This document shows positions 12,897 to 20,937 of a stretch of 20,938 bases of DNA, piece by piece. Where the stretch lies: assembly GCA_021815535.1 (NCBI GenBank), contig JAKAGL010000012.1:1-20938 (forward strand), read 5' to 3'. The stretch comes from a bacterium. GTDB lineage: Bacteria > Nitrospinota_A > UBA7883 > JACRGQ01. Below the pieces are notes generated by a model. The model ran no database searches and had not been told where the DNA came from. It worked only from the letters and a program-made list of their open reading frames with translations. The position numbers and the translations under genes were made by a program. Every line of letters starts with the position of its first letter. Position 1 is the stretch's first letter.

Positions 12897-15548
12897 CTAC
12901 TGAATTGACCCGGAGGTAATAACCGACCATGGATTTGTTCCCGCCGCCACCGCCGTTCCGGCGGTTAATGCGCCGGTGGTTGCATTTATTGTATAAACCG
13001 AGACATTGTTTGAGCCGTAATTGGCAGCATAGGCGAACTTGCCCGAAGGGTCAACGGTAACCGAGGTTGGGCTTGTTCCCGCCGCCACCGCCGTTCCGGC
13101 GGTCAACGCGCCAGTGGTTTGGTCTATCGTATAAACCGAGACATTATTCGAGTTCCTATTGGCAACATAGGCGAACTTGCCGGAGGGATCAACGGTAACC
13201 GATTGTGGCTGTGTTCCCGCCGCCACCGCCGTTCCGGCGGTCAATGCGCCGGTGGTCTGGTTTATCGTATAAACCGAGACATTGTTCGAATTGAAATTGG
13301 CAGCATAGGCGAACTTGCCCGAAGGGTCAACGGCTACCGAGTATGGCCCAGTTCCCGCCGCCCCCGCCGTTCCGGCGGTCAATGCGCCGGTGGTCTGATT
13401 TATCGTATAAACCGAGACATTGGCGGAGCCGAAATTGGCGACATAGGCGAACTTGCCCGAAGGGTCAACGGTAACCGAGATTGGTTGTGTCCCCGCCGCC
13501 ACCGCCGTTCCGGCGGTCAATGCGCCGGTGGTCTGGTTTATCGTATAAACCGAGACATTGTTCGAAGTGAAATTGGCAGCATAGGCGAACTTGCCCGAAG
13601 GGTCAACCGTTACCGAGTATGGATTTGTTCCCGCCGCCACCGCCGTTCCGGCGGTCAATGCGCCGGTGGTCTGGTTTATCGTATAAACCGAGACATTGTG
13701 AGAGCCGCCATTGGCTACATAGGCGAACTTACCGGTGGGATCAACGGCAACCAAGTATGGTTGTGTCCCCGCCGCCACCGCCGTACCGGTGGTCAATGCG
13801 CCGGTGGTCTGGTTTATTGTATAAACTGAGACATCGTTTGAGTTGTAATTGGCGACATAGGCAAACCGGGGAACTTTCAACGGCAAGTATGCGGCCACTT
13901 CGCTGGATATTGTGCTTTCCCCACCTGCGTTCACCGCCGTGACGACGAAGTAATAGGTCGTACCGTTCGTTAGGCTACTGATGGCTGAACCGGAAGAGGC
14001 CCCGGTTACCTTCGTTCCGGTTGCAATTGTTACTCCGGCAGTTGTCCGGTAGTAGACGTTGTATGAAGTGGCTCCCGTAACCGACGTCCAGATTGGTGTT
14101 ACTTGCCCATTACCGGCCGTCGCGCTTACGCCGGTTGGGGCCGAGGGAGTGTTGCCTGCAAGCGTAACATTCGCCGCAGCCGAGGCCACACCTTCACCAC
14201 CTGCCCCCACCGCGGTAACAATGAAATAATAAGTGGTGCCGTTGGTTAAACCAGTGATGACGCCACCAGAAGCAACATTTACCTGCTTTGTGCCATTCAG
14301 CGTGGTGACCCCGGAAGAAGCGCGATAATAGACGTTGTAGCTTGTTGCGCCGGTTACAGCAGTCCATGAAATTGTCGCTTGGCCATTCCCGCCGGTTACA
14401 CTGATGCCGGTTGGTGTAGCAGGAGGTGGCGTGGTTAGTACCGCTGGCGTTGCGTTTACCTCGCTTGATAACGCGCTTTCACCGCCTAGCCCAATTGATG
14501 TAACAACAAAATAATATGCCGTACCATTTGCAAGGCCAGTAATAGTAACTCCAGACGCGACACCAGATATTTTTGTGCCCGTTGCTGTGGTCACTCCCGC
14601 AGCTTTTCCATAGTAAATATTGTAGCTGATTGCCCCAGTTACTGCCGTCCAAGAAACCGAAACGCTTCCATTTCCGCCAGATGCTGATACGCCAGTGGGA
14701 ATTGAAGGAGGAACAGATGCCCCGCCCGATGAAGATGGGGCTGCTGGGGTTGAATTTACCTCAGTTGATACCGCACTTTCTCCGGCTGAGTTCACAGCGG
14801 TGACAGCAAAGTAATACTTGGTGCCATTGGTGAGGCCGCTGACAGCAGATCCTGAGACTGCCAGAGCAACCCTGTTTCCGTTTGCTGTAGTTACACCACT
14901 GGTTTGGGAATAATAGATGTTATAGCTGGTGGCCCCATTCACCGATTGCCAATTTAGAATAACCAAGCCATTTCCAGCCACAGCGGCAAGACCTGTTGGA
15001 GCCGAAGGAACCGGGACATAGCCATATGAATCTATCGTTTGATTTACCGAAGTGGCTGATAAAGGGGGGATGCCTGAAGCCGCCGCAATATTGATGGTTC
15101 CCAAATCTGAGGTTTGACCAGCGGTAACATTGATGGAAGCCGCTGATCCTGAATAAGTGACAACTCCGGTGGATGTTTGGCCTTGAATAACCAGCTTCAA
15201 TCCGTTTCCAGTGGGAGCTAGAATATCGCCTGCCCCATCGAGACAGCTCCAAGGGCCGCCAATGGCTACGATTTTGCCTGCGGAATTGGAAACCCCCGCT
15301 ATTACAGTACCAACACCAAGGGTAGCGCAATCAATAGAGGCTGCGCGAGAGGTTGAATATTTAGCCCCCCCACTTGCGGGGCTATCTACAAGCCACTTTG
15401 CGTTAAATGAAAGAGAGCCTGTGGATGAAGAACCTTGATTCGATTTGCCAGACAATGCGCCGCATGAGGCTAAAAGAAAAGTAAGTCCTACAGCCAAGCA
15501 TTTTGCAGTAGCCTTGCGCGGCGTTAAACCTTCAAAAATGTATTTCAC
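12897..15548 (-). CDS. Lipoprotein with four fibronectin III domains and a seven-blade YVTN-type propeller
   Basis: 883 residues. The N-terminus has a basic region, a hydrophobic stretch and the lipobox LASC, with Cys29 the acylated residue, so it is an envelope or surface lipoprotein. Residues 45-165 form an unrecognised domain. Four fibronectin type III domains follow at about 181-269, 281-369, 376-463 and 468-555, each with SYNxYY and YYFxVTAV strands. Residues 562-883 are seven 46-residue YVTN/lactonase-like repeats (FAYVAN...VSVYTINQTTGALTAGTAVAAGT...VTVDPSGK), the number needed to close a propeller. The nearly identical blades suggest a binding scaffold more than an enzyme. The start is GTG 15548, with GGAG seven bases upstream; it overlaps the preceding stop (GTGA), implying coupling with 15545-17029. 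Confidence 0.85.
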   Translation of the reverse strand: MKYIFEGLTPRKATAKCLAVGLTFLLASCGALSGKSNQGSSSTGSLSFNAKWLVDSPASGGAKYSTSRAASIDCATLGVGTVIAGVSNSAGKIVAIGGPWSCLDGAGDILAPTGNGLKLVIQGQTSTGVVTYSGSAASINVTAGQTSDLGTINIAAASGIPPLSATSVNQTIDSYGYVPVPSAPTGLAAVAGNGLVILNWQSVNGATSYNIYYSQTSGVTTANGNRVALAVSGSAVSGLTNGTKYYFAVTAVNSAGESAVSTEVNSTPAAPSSSGGASVPPSIPTGVSASGGNGSVSVSWTAVTGAISYNIYYGKAAGVTTATGTKISGVASGVTITGLANGTAYYFVVTSIGLGGESALSSEVNATPAVLTTPPPATPTGISVTGGNGQATISWTAVTGATSYNVYYRASSGVTTLNGTKQVNVASGGVITGLTNGTTYYFIVTAVGAGGEGVASAAANVTLAGNTPSAPTGVSATAGNGQVTPIWTSVTGATSYNVYYRTTAGVTIATGTKVTGASSGSAISSLTNGTTYYFVVTAVNAGGESTISSEVAAYLPLKVPRFAYVANYNSNDVSVYTINQTTGALTTGTAVAAGTQPYLVAVDPTGKFAYVANGGSHNVSVYTINQTTGALTAGTAVAAGTNPYSVTVDPSGKFAYAANFTSNNVSVYTINQTTGALTAGTAVAAGTQPISVTVDPSGKFAYVANFGSANVSVYTINQTTGALTAGTAGAAGTGPYSVAVDPSGKFAYAANFNSNNVSVYTINQTTGALTAGTAVAAGTQPQSVTVDPSGKFAYVANRNSNNVSVYTIDQTTGALTAGTAVAAGTSPTSVTVDPSGKFAYAANYGSNNVSVYTINATTGALTAGTAVAAGTNPWSVITSGSIQ
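12900..13865 (-). repeat. Seven tandem 138-bp repeats encoding propeller blades
   Basis: The 3' end of the lipoprotein gene is seven direct repeats of exactly 138 bp, with landmarks such as cgccgttccggcggtcaa recurring at that interval. Most differences cluster in the few codons after FAYxAN and after AAGT. Such similarity at DNA level indicates recent duplication or continuing homogenisation and makes the repeat number prone to change and misassembly. Spurious long plus-strand ORFs across it are a by-product of the repeats. Confidence 0.9.
13884..15008 (-). repeat. Four fibronectin III repeats within the lipoprotein gene
   Basis: Four degenerate repeats of about 88-100 codons. They differ more from each other than the propeller repeats do, so they are older duplications. 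Each begins with a Pro/Ser-rich linker and PTGxxAxxGNG. Confidence 0.8.
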
Positions 15549-17029
15549 CAGTGAACTCCAATATGCCCACTATTAGAATTTCCACCTCCGCTACCACCGC
15601 CACCCAATGCGGCAGCGGCACCGCCGAGAACAATAACTCCAAGAGCATACCAATACCACCTAATGCCTTCTTTCGTTTCCGGTTTGGCCTCAAGCGCAGT
15701 TGTTTTGGCATGGGCTTCGGCCATTGCCTTTCTCAGGTCATCTTCCAAGGAGTTTCCATCCTCCAATGTGCGGCGCACCAAGGTTGGGGTATCTGTCGCC
15801 GTAAATCGAAACGGCACAGGGCCTTTCCATACATATGCGGCCTTAATCATGGCGGCAGCTTTACCATAATCGCCCGCATCTTTTATCCACACGGCACCGC
15901 TTGATTGTTTGCCTTCAAGGTCTTGATACTCCATCTTGCTTGGAATGATTCGGCCCTGAATAAACGACAGTTTGCTATCCAAGCCGTTGGACGGAAAATC
16001 AATCTCTATGGACGGGGGTAAGTCGGCCAACCTTGAAAGTATAAAGACAGAGGCAAAGTACCGCGTCATATCCTGACCTTTAGATTCGGCCTGTTTTTTT
16101 ATGTCCTTGGCCGAACTGGATTCGTTGGAATATGTTTCGGATGAAAAAACAACTCTTACAGGGTTTTTAAAAACAAAGCTTGCCAAAGCGGCTTTCTTCT
16201 TGTTTAAAGAATCCTCAATTGCCTTTAGCTCCCCGTCGGCTTGACGAAGTTCACTTCTTATCTTGTCCAGTTCTTTCGCAAGTTCATCAAACTTTTTATA
16301 TTGCTCGTCCCATTCGACCTTGGCTTTATTTACTTTGTTCCCTTTCTCAGCTGTTACCTCTTTGTTCAGGCTGCCAGGATTTTTCTTTTCCGTGTCAAGC
16401 AAGTCTTCATATTCCTTTTGGAGCTTCAAATATTCTTCTTTTTTCACAGGGGCGTTTTTTATTTGCGAAAGGATCTCGCTTTTCAATTTTTCGGCATCAC
16501 CTTTTTTCACAATAAGAGATTGTTCAATGTCATTCCGCCTTTTTACAGCTGAACGCTCATCTTCCAGATACTGATCCCGCTGCCGCAGATATTCGCTTTC
16601 ATATTCCCGGTCAATGCCGGATGATATTTCTATAAGCTCCTTTAGCTCGTCAGGAATTACCTCGCCGGTAACTTCAAAGCAGATTTCTCCAACTTTGTCC
16701 GCTTCTTTAAGCTTACGGTTGTATATATAACCAACGGCCATCGTGTTGATGGAATTAACCACCAAAGAAGTATCGTTGCTGGTTAAATCAACAAATTCGC
16801 TTTTGGTGAAAACGAGATAGCTCTTAAGGGCGTTTATATATGCTTCTTTTTCGGCCCTGTCGCGCACTTGTTTTAAGGAGAGATTGTCCAGCTTTGCGGC
16901 GCAACCCGACCCTGTTACTGCCGCCTTTGAAACGTTTTGGGCCGCGACAACCGGGAGAACATCAAAGAATATGAGAAGGCAGGATAGGTAAGCCGCCACT
17001 AATCTCATAAAGAAATCAAATTTTTTCAT
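15545..17029 (-). CDS. Secreted or membrane-anchored coiled-coil protein with Gly-rich tail
   Basis: 494 residues. A signal peptide (MKKFDFFMRLVAAYLSCLLIFF, probable cleavage after VVAA) is followed by a compact domain at about 40-135 containing LKQVRDRAEKEAYINAL. This recalls envelope proteins such as the LPP20/FlgT N-terminal family, but I would not assign it. Residues about 145-290 are a long charged coiled coil. A globular region with several Tyr and Pro follows (295-440). Near the C-terminus WYWYALGVIVLGGAAAALGG is a membrane helix leading into a Gly/Ser-rich tail ending GHIGVHW. The ATG at 17029 has AAGG upstream. The stop overlaps the GTG start of the fibronectin/propeller lipoprotein, so the two are probably made together and act together at the cell surface. 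The right flank is the IS21 element. Confidence 0.75.
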   Translation of the reverse strand: MKKFDFFMRLVAAYLSCLLIFFDVLPVVAAQNVSKAAVTGSGCAAKLDNLSLKQVRDRAEKEAYINALKSYLVFTKSEFVDLTSNDTSLVVNSINTMAVGYIYNRKLKEADKVGEICFEVTGEVIPDELKELIEISSGIDREYESEYLRQRDQYLEDERSAVKRRNDIEQSLIVKKGDAEKLKSEILSQIKNAPVKKEEYLKLQKEYEDLLDTEKKNPGSLNKEVTAEKGNKVNKAKVEWDEQYKKFDELAKELDKIRSELRQADGELKAIEDSLNKKKAALASFVFKNPVRVVFSSETYSNESSSAKDIKKQAESKGQDMTRYFASVFILSRLADLPPSIEIDFPSNGLDSKLSFIQGRIIPSKMEYQDLEGKQSSGAVWIKDAGDYGKAAAMIKAAYVWKGPVPFRFTATDTPTLVRRTLEDGNSLEDDLRKAMAEAHAKTTALEAKPETKEGIRWYWYALGVIVLGGAAAALGGGGSGGGNSNSGHIGVHW

Positions 17030-17134
17030 TTGCCTTCTATCTACGATAAACCATTTTTTGCTTTACAACGAATACAGATTTTACCCCAGGATATATTATG
17101 GTTATACCTAAAAAGGGTTAGGGCTTATTGTGGA

Positions 17135-17185
17135 TGTCATCGGCCACCCAAAACCGGCCACATAGGGTCACCTGAAAACCGGCCA
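17135..17185 (+). repeat. IS21 left terminal repeat region
   Basis: Two terminal units are visible: GGCCACC-CA-AAACCGGCCA at 17142-17160 and GGGTCACC-TG-AAAACCGGCCA at 17165-17185. These would be the IstA binding sites at the left end. Confidence 0.75.
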
Positions 17186-17234
17186 TTTGTAGGAGGAATT
17201 TGCCATCATCTCCTTTTCATAAGGGAGAGGATGA

Positions 17235-18914
17235 ATGGCGAATTTTCTGAAGATGGCTTTGACAAGTGCAATCAAGGGTTTACTCGAGCTGGGATGGTCG
17301 CATAGGCGGATCGCGCGGGAATTGGGCGTCCACCGGGAGACGGTGGGCCGCTATGCGCAGCAGGAAAATCCGGCGTCAGTGGCCGGATTTGGGGTGACCG
17401 CCGGGTCAGAATCAAAACCGGCCACGGTGACCCCCGGCTCGGATGCTGAGTCTGCTCCAAAACCGGCCACGGTGACCGCCGGGTCTCAGAGCCTGTGCCA
17501 GCCCTATTTCGACATCATCAGCGGGAAATTGGAACAGGGGCTTTCGGCGCAACGGATATTTCAGGATATTTCATCCGAGAACGGTTTTTCAGGGTCATAT
17601 CCATCGGTGAAGCGGTTCGTAAAGCGGCTTGGGGAACAAACGCCGTTACCCTTTCGCCGGATGGAATGTGAGCCGGGAGCCGAAGCACAGGTCGATTTCG
17701 GAACCGGGACGTGGATAATCGACAGCGACGGTAAAAAGCGGAACCACGTTTTTCGTATCTGTTTGAGTTTCTCGCGCAAATCATACAGCGAGGGGGTATT
17801 CCGTCAGGATACGGAGACGTTCATCCGGTGCCTGGAAAACGCCTTCAGATCATGGGGCGGCGTTCCTAAAACGCTTGTCCTCGACAATCTCAAGGCAGCG
17901 GTAACGCAGGCGGACTGGTACGACCCGGAGTTGAATCCCAAGATCGTGGAGTTTGCGCGTCATTACGGCATCATAATCCTGCCGACCAAGCCATACATGC
18001 CCCGCCACAAGGGGAAAATTGAGAACGGGGTGAAGTATGTAAAGAACAACGCGCTTAAGGGTCGGACGTTTACCAGCCTTGGCGGTGAAAACGAGCATCT
18101 GCAAAACTGGGAACGGCAAGTGGCCGACACTCGCATCCACGGCACCACGCGGAAGCAGGTCGGCAAGCTGTTCGAGGAAGTGGAAAAATCCACGTTGCAG
18201 CCTTTGCCAGCGGAGCCATTTCCCTTCTATCACGAAGGAAAACGTACCGTTCACCGCGATGGCCATATCGAAGTGGGCCGCGCATATTACTCCGTTCCGC
18301 CCGAATATCTTGGCCGGGAAATATGGGTACGCTGGGATAGCCGCCTGCTCCGTGTCTTTAACCAAAAGTTCGAGCAGATAGCGGTTCACGGCCTTGCCTT
18401 GCCGGGGAAGTTCTCCACCGACGCCAAACACATATCCGACAGGAAGATATCCTCTGTGGAGCGCGGAGCGGAATACCTCGTCAACAAAGCATTCCTTATT
18501 GGCTCCGATGCCGGTTCCTGGGCGAAGGAAGTCATAAATGTCCGGGGTATTCAGGGAATCCGGACGCTGCAGGGGTTTATCAGCCTTGCCAGCAAACATT
18601 CGTCCGATGTCATCAACAAAGCGGGCAAACAGGCGTTAACCCTCGGCTGTTACCATCTGCGCCCCGTCCGGGAACTATGCAATCGGATGGAAAGCGAGGA
18701 AACCGTCGAATTCCAGGAATCCCACGCCGTAATCAGGCCAATGGCCGAGTACCAACAACTTCTCTTCAACGAAAGGAGCATTGATGAACCACCAACTGAC
18801 ACGTTCCCTCAAACAGCTGAGGCTGTCGGGCCTGATTGCCACGCTGGACGTCCGGCTGCAGGAGGCGGCGAGTTCCAGCTTAACCCACCGGGAATTTCTC
18901 GAACTGCTGGTTAA
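17235..18914 (+). CDS. istA: IS21-family transposase IstA
   Basis: 559 residues as an open frame. An N-terminal helix-turn-helix (about 16-42, GWSHRRIARELGVHRETVGRY) is followed by a low-complexity linker (45-86), a second DNA-binding region (88-135) and an RNase H-fold integrase core. The catalytic triad is Asp154 (AQVDFGTG), Asp217 (TLVLDNLK) and Glu263 (HKGKIENGVKYVK). It catalyses DNA strand transfer with IstB as its ATPase partner. The ATG at 17235 has GGGAGAGG four bases upstream. The frame overlaps istB by 131 bases, longer than the few-base overlap usual in this family; the conserved protein seems to end near QLLFNERS, so the last 43 residues are probably extra. The linker codons contain copies of the terminal repeat motif. 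Confidence 0.92.
   Translation: MANFLKMALTSAIKGLLELGWSHRRIARELGVHRETVGRYAQQENPASVAGFGVTAGSESKPATVTPGSDAESAPKPATVTAGSQSLCQPYFDIISGKLEQGLSAQRIFQDISSENGFSGSYPSVKRFVKRLGEQTPLPFRRMECEPGAEAQVDFGTGTWIIDSDGKKRNHVFRICLSFSRKSYSEGVFRQDTETFIRCLENAFRSWGGVPKTLVLDNLKAAVTQADWYDPELNPKIVEFARHYGIIILPTKPYMPRHKGKIENGVKYVKNNALKGRTFTSLGGENEHLQNWERQVADTRIHGTTRKQVGKLFEEVEKSTLQPLPAEPFPFYHEGKRTVHRDGHIEVGRAYYSVPPEYLGREIWVRWDSRLLRVFNQKFEQIAVHGLALPGKFSTDAKHISDRKISSVERGAEYLVNKAFLIGSDAGSWAKEVINVRGIQGIRTLQGFISLASKHSSDVINKAGKQALTLGCYHLRPVRELCNRMESEETVEFQESHAVIRPMAEYQQLLFNERSIDEPPTDTFPQTAEAVGPDCHAGRPAAGGGEFQLNPPGISRTAG
17380..17477 (+). repeat. Internal copies of the IS21 terminal motif within istA
   Basis: Three matches to the end unit lie inside the coding linker: TGGCCGGATTTGGGGTGACC (17380-17399, inverted orientation), and AAAACCGGCCA at 17414-17424 and 17459-17469, each followed by CGGTGACC. 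They are translated as the Ala/Thr/Gly-rich stretch at residues 49-84, which includes KPATVTPGS and KPATVTAGS. Confidence 0.75.
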
Positions 18915-19536
18915 TGATGAACTGGCGATCAGGAACGACCGGGCTATCGGCAGAAGGACAAAGTCCGCCGGATTCCGCGATACCAAATCCATTGAGGACT
19001 TCGATTTCGGTTTTAACACGGCGATAAACAAACGGCAGATACACGACCTTGCCGCCTGCAAGTTCATCCGGGAACACCATGATGTTCTCTTCATCGGGCC
19101 GCCCGGCGTCGGTAAATCCCATTTGGCGCAAGCCATCGGGCGGCAGGCCGCCAGAATTGGGTTCATCGTCCTCTACCGCTCAATTTTCGATGCCGTGCAG
19201 GACTTCATGCAGGCCGAAAGTTTCGGCGATACCAATAAAACCCTCCGCAAGTACCTGAAACCAGACCTGCTCATCATCGACGACATGGGCTTAAAACGAC
19301 TGCCGAAACAAAGCGGGGAATACTTCTTCGAGATCATCATGCGGCGATTCGAGCTTCGTTCCACCTTGATGACTTCTAACCGCCCCATTGAGGAGTGGGG
19401 AAAGCTCATCGGCGATGTTCCCACGGCAACCGCCATCCTCGATCGTTTTCTAAGCCACGCCGAAATCATCCAGATAACAGGAAAAAGCTACCGCCTTAAA
19501 GACGCCGCTGGAAAAAACGAAAAGAACAAGGCATGA
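18784..19536 (+). CDS. istB: IS21-family ATP-binding helper protein IstB
   Basis: 250 residues, the normal length for the family. The AAA+ core shows Walker A GPPGVGKSHLA (from about 105), Walker B LLIIDDMG (from about 162), the sensor-like STLMTSNRP segment, and an arginine near the C-terminal DRF (ILDRFLSHAEII). The N-terminal helical region (LKQLRLSGLIATLDVRLQEA) is typical. IstB is an ATP-dependent assembly factor that selects and bends target DNA and activates IstA. ATG 18784 is preceded by AAGGAG at a good distance; the TTG one codon earlier is not needed. The start lies within the 3' end of the istA frame. Confidence 0.95.
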   Translation: MNHQLTRSLKQLRLSGLIATLDVRLQEAASSSLTHREFLELLVNDELAIRNDRAIGRRTKSAGFRDTKSIEDFDFGFNTAINKRQIHDLAACKFIREHHDVLFIGPPGVGKSHLAQAIGRQAARIGFIVLYRSIFDAVQDFMQAESFGDTNKTLRKYLKPDLLIIDDMGLKRLPKQSGEYFFEIIMRRFELRSTLMTSNRPIEEWGKLIGDVPTATAILDRFLSHAEIIQITGKSYRLKDAAGKNEKNKA

Positions 19537-19551
19537 TGGAAACAATAACGG

Positions 19552-20085
19552 TTATTTAACCGTCACACAGTAACTGGCTGGTTTTGGGGTGACCCGCGAT
19601 GGCCGGTTTTCAGGTGACCGGTGACAATAAACACCATATCCAATGCTAATTGTTGCTAAACCATTAGGATCGACTAGGTTTAATGGATCACTCAGCACAT
19701 AACCATAGAGGTTGGTGTCGCCACCGGAGAAACGGATGGGGTCTTTGGAGGTCCATCTTCCAGTTTCAGGGTTGTAGTCCCTAGCTCCGAAGCGCACCAG
19801 CTTGGTGTGTTGGTCATAAAGACCACCCGCAAAGCCAAAGGGAATGAAACCGGGGTTCGTGTCGGCAGTAATGTTACCGAACTCGTCGTAAGTGATTTGC
19901 TGGGCAACGGTGCCGGTGGCGGAATCAACAACCATCACAGGGCTGCCAAGGTGGTTGCTGATGATGCGATACGTAGTGCCGTTCTTCTCCATATAGTCGG
20001 GGACGTTCCCCTTGGTGCCGTAGACGAAGGTGCTCACCACGTTGCCTCCACCATCAAGCTCGGCGATGGGATTCAATTTGCACAA
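19552..20085 (-). pseudogene. Orphan Rhs core fragment, 3' end interrupted by IS21
   Basis: The frame reads LNPIAELDGGGNVVSTFVYG, then YRIISNHLGSPVMVVD, YDEFGNIT, FGARDYNPETGRWTSKDP and NLYGYVLSDPLNLVDPNG. This is the Rhs repeat-associated core that caps the toxin-enclosing shell. It has no proper start: the only initiator is TTG 20085, and the frame is open upstream to the TGA that ends the membrane-protein gene at 20116. Rhs-like sequence seems to begin near 20106. On the other side coding runs into the IS21 end at 19626, and the last 25 codons and stop are IS sequence. Only about nine native residues follow DPNG, so no toxin domain remains. If the IS were removed, the frame would stop after about ten more codons. 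It is best seen as a displaced rhs-CT cassette. Confidence 0.8.
19575..19626 (-). repeat. IS21 right terminal repeat region
   Basis: Two inverted copies of the terminal unit: GGGTCACC-CC-AAAACCAGCCA (19595-19575) and GGTCACC-TG-AAAACCGGCCA (19619-19600), read on the minus strand, with the outermost TGTCACC ending the element at 19626. Confidence 0.75.
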
Positions 20086-20115
20086 AACATTACAATATAG
20101 ATAGCTCCGTCTTTG

Positions 20116-20475
20116 TCACAGTTGCTTTTCCCTTTTTTGTTCTCTGTATCCATAAAAAAAACCTGCGACATGAATGATACTTGCAACAATATTAAGCGGG
20201 AAACTGAACCATAAAAACATAATTGCTATGCACCCTGCTATGATGAGCAAGTATTCAAATTCGCCTAACTTAACCCCTTCCTCACGCTTCAGATAATAAT
20301 ATTTCAATATTACTGCATAAATGACCCAAGTAATGGCATGTAACATACCTCCAATTTGAATATCCCCACCAAATAAAGGACCAACAAGACCAACCACAAA
20401 AAAAAGCGCCCCTGCCGCCAACCAAATATTCAATATCGGAACCATAGGGCTACGATAAATAATATTTTTATTCAT
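20116..20475 (-). CDS. Four-helix membrane protein, probable Rhs immunity protein
   Basis: 119 residues with four predicted membrane helices at about 13-35, 44-61, 74-92 and 94-110, and a basic C-terminal tail (REQKREKQL). ATG 20475 has AGGA nine bases upstream, and that site overlaps the stop codon of the upstream Rhs gene, 15 bases away, so the two are co-translated. I recognise no family from sequence. A small gene directly after an Rhs C-terminal tip is usually the cognate immunity gene. Its membrane location would suit protection against a membrane-acting toxin, and the Rhs tip beside it is hydrophobic. This role is inference from position and topology. Confidence 0.65.
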   Translation of the reverse strand: MNKNIIYRSPMVPILNIWLAAGALFFVVGLVGPLFGGDIQIGGMLHAITWVIYAVILKYYYLKREEGVKLGEFEYLLIIAGCIAIMFLWFSFPLNIVASIIHVAGFFYGYREQKREKQL

Positions 20476-20490
20476 TCACAATTATCCTAC

Positions 20491-20937
20491 CTACTTTTTC
20501 TTTTGTGGGCCTTTGTTTGCCAAACCATCTCCCCCCAACCTTTCGATACCAGTGCTTATCCTATCAATCCCATCATATCCTGCCTCAACGCTGCCCGGCA
20601 AAAGCACCATCGCCCAAGGCCAAGTTACTGGATCAATTAAACAGATTCCTCCTGCTACTCCTGCGACAACTGAAGCACCAACCTCTATCCCCCCTACTAC
20701 TATATCAGCAACTGGCGCGGCAAAAGATGATTGAGGAGCCGCTTCGGTAAATGACGGCATCTGAGGAAGCAGATTATCCGATGATAATCCAGATAGATCA
20801 TTACGATTTACAGGATCGGCTATCACATACCCATAGAGGTTGGTATCGCCGCCATCAAACCGTATCGGGTCTTTGGAAGTCCAGCGGCCGGATTCCGCAT
20901 CGTAATCGCGGGCGCCGAAGCGGGTGAGCTTGGTTTG
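20491..20937 (-). CDS. Rhs protein C-terminal end with short hydrophobic tip (partial)
   Basis: The 5' part lies beyond the window; 148 C-terminal residues are visible. They begin with the end of the Rhs core (KLTRFGARDYDAESGRW, SKDPIRFDGGDTNLYGY, ADPVNRNDLSG), the point after which Rhs toxins diverge. The tip is about 100 residues: a Ser/Pro-rich stretch, then a long Gly/Ala/Val-rich hydrophobic segment (DIVVGGIEVGASVVAGVAGG), a second one (LIDPVTWPWAMVLLPG), and a basic Lys-rich end. No nuclease, deaminase or ADP-ribosyltransferase motif is visible. Glycine-zipper-like hydrophobic helices would suit a membrane-inserting toxin. ATG 20826 is an internal codon, not the gene start. The following gene is the presumed immunity protein. 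Confidence 0.8.
   Translation of the reverse strand, partial: QTKLTRFGARDYDAESGRWTSKDPIRFDGGDTNLYGYVIADPVNRNDLSGLSSDNLLPQMPSFTEAAPQSSFAAPVADIVVGGIEVGASVVAGVAGGICLIDPVTWPWAMVLLPGSVEAGYDGIDRISTGIERLGGDGLANKGPQKKK

Larger units (their letters stand above)
17135..19626 (+). mobile_element. IS21-family insertion sequence
   Basis: About 2.49 kb containing istA and istB in the usual order. The ends are imperfect inverted repeats of about 50 bp starting TGTCATCGGCCACC on the left and TGTCACCGGTCACC on the right (read inward). Each end contains two copies of a GGTCACC-NN-AAAACCGGCCA unit. The bases flanking the two ends differ (GTGGA and ATAAA), so I see no target duplication. The element lies in an orphan Rhs fragment on its right side and borders the coiled-coil gene's upstream region on its left. 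Both genes are open, so it may be active. Confidence 0.85.

Noticed and set aside
13119..13829. 236-codon plus-strand ORF with repeated RRHRRSGGQCAGG
   Set aside because: It is the antisense shadow of the propeller repeats.
12900..13865. Regular direct repeats considered as a CRISPR or minisatellite array
   Set aside because: The 138-bp period is in frame and encodes propeller blades; there are no unique spacers.
17850..18599. 249-codon minus-strand ORF opposite istA
   Set aside because: Antisense to a transposase with intact catalytic motifs; no family resemblance.
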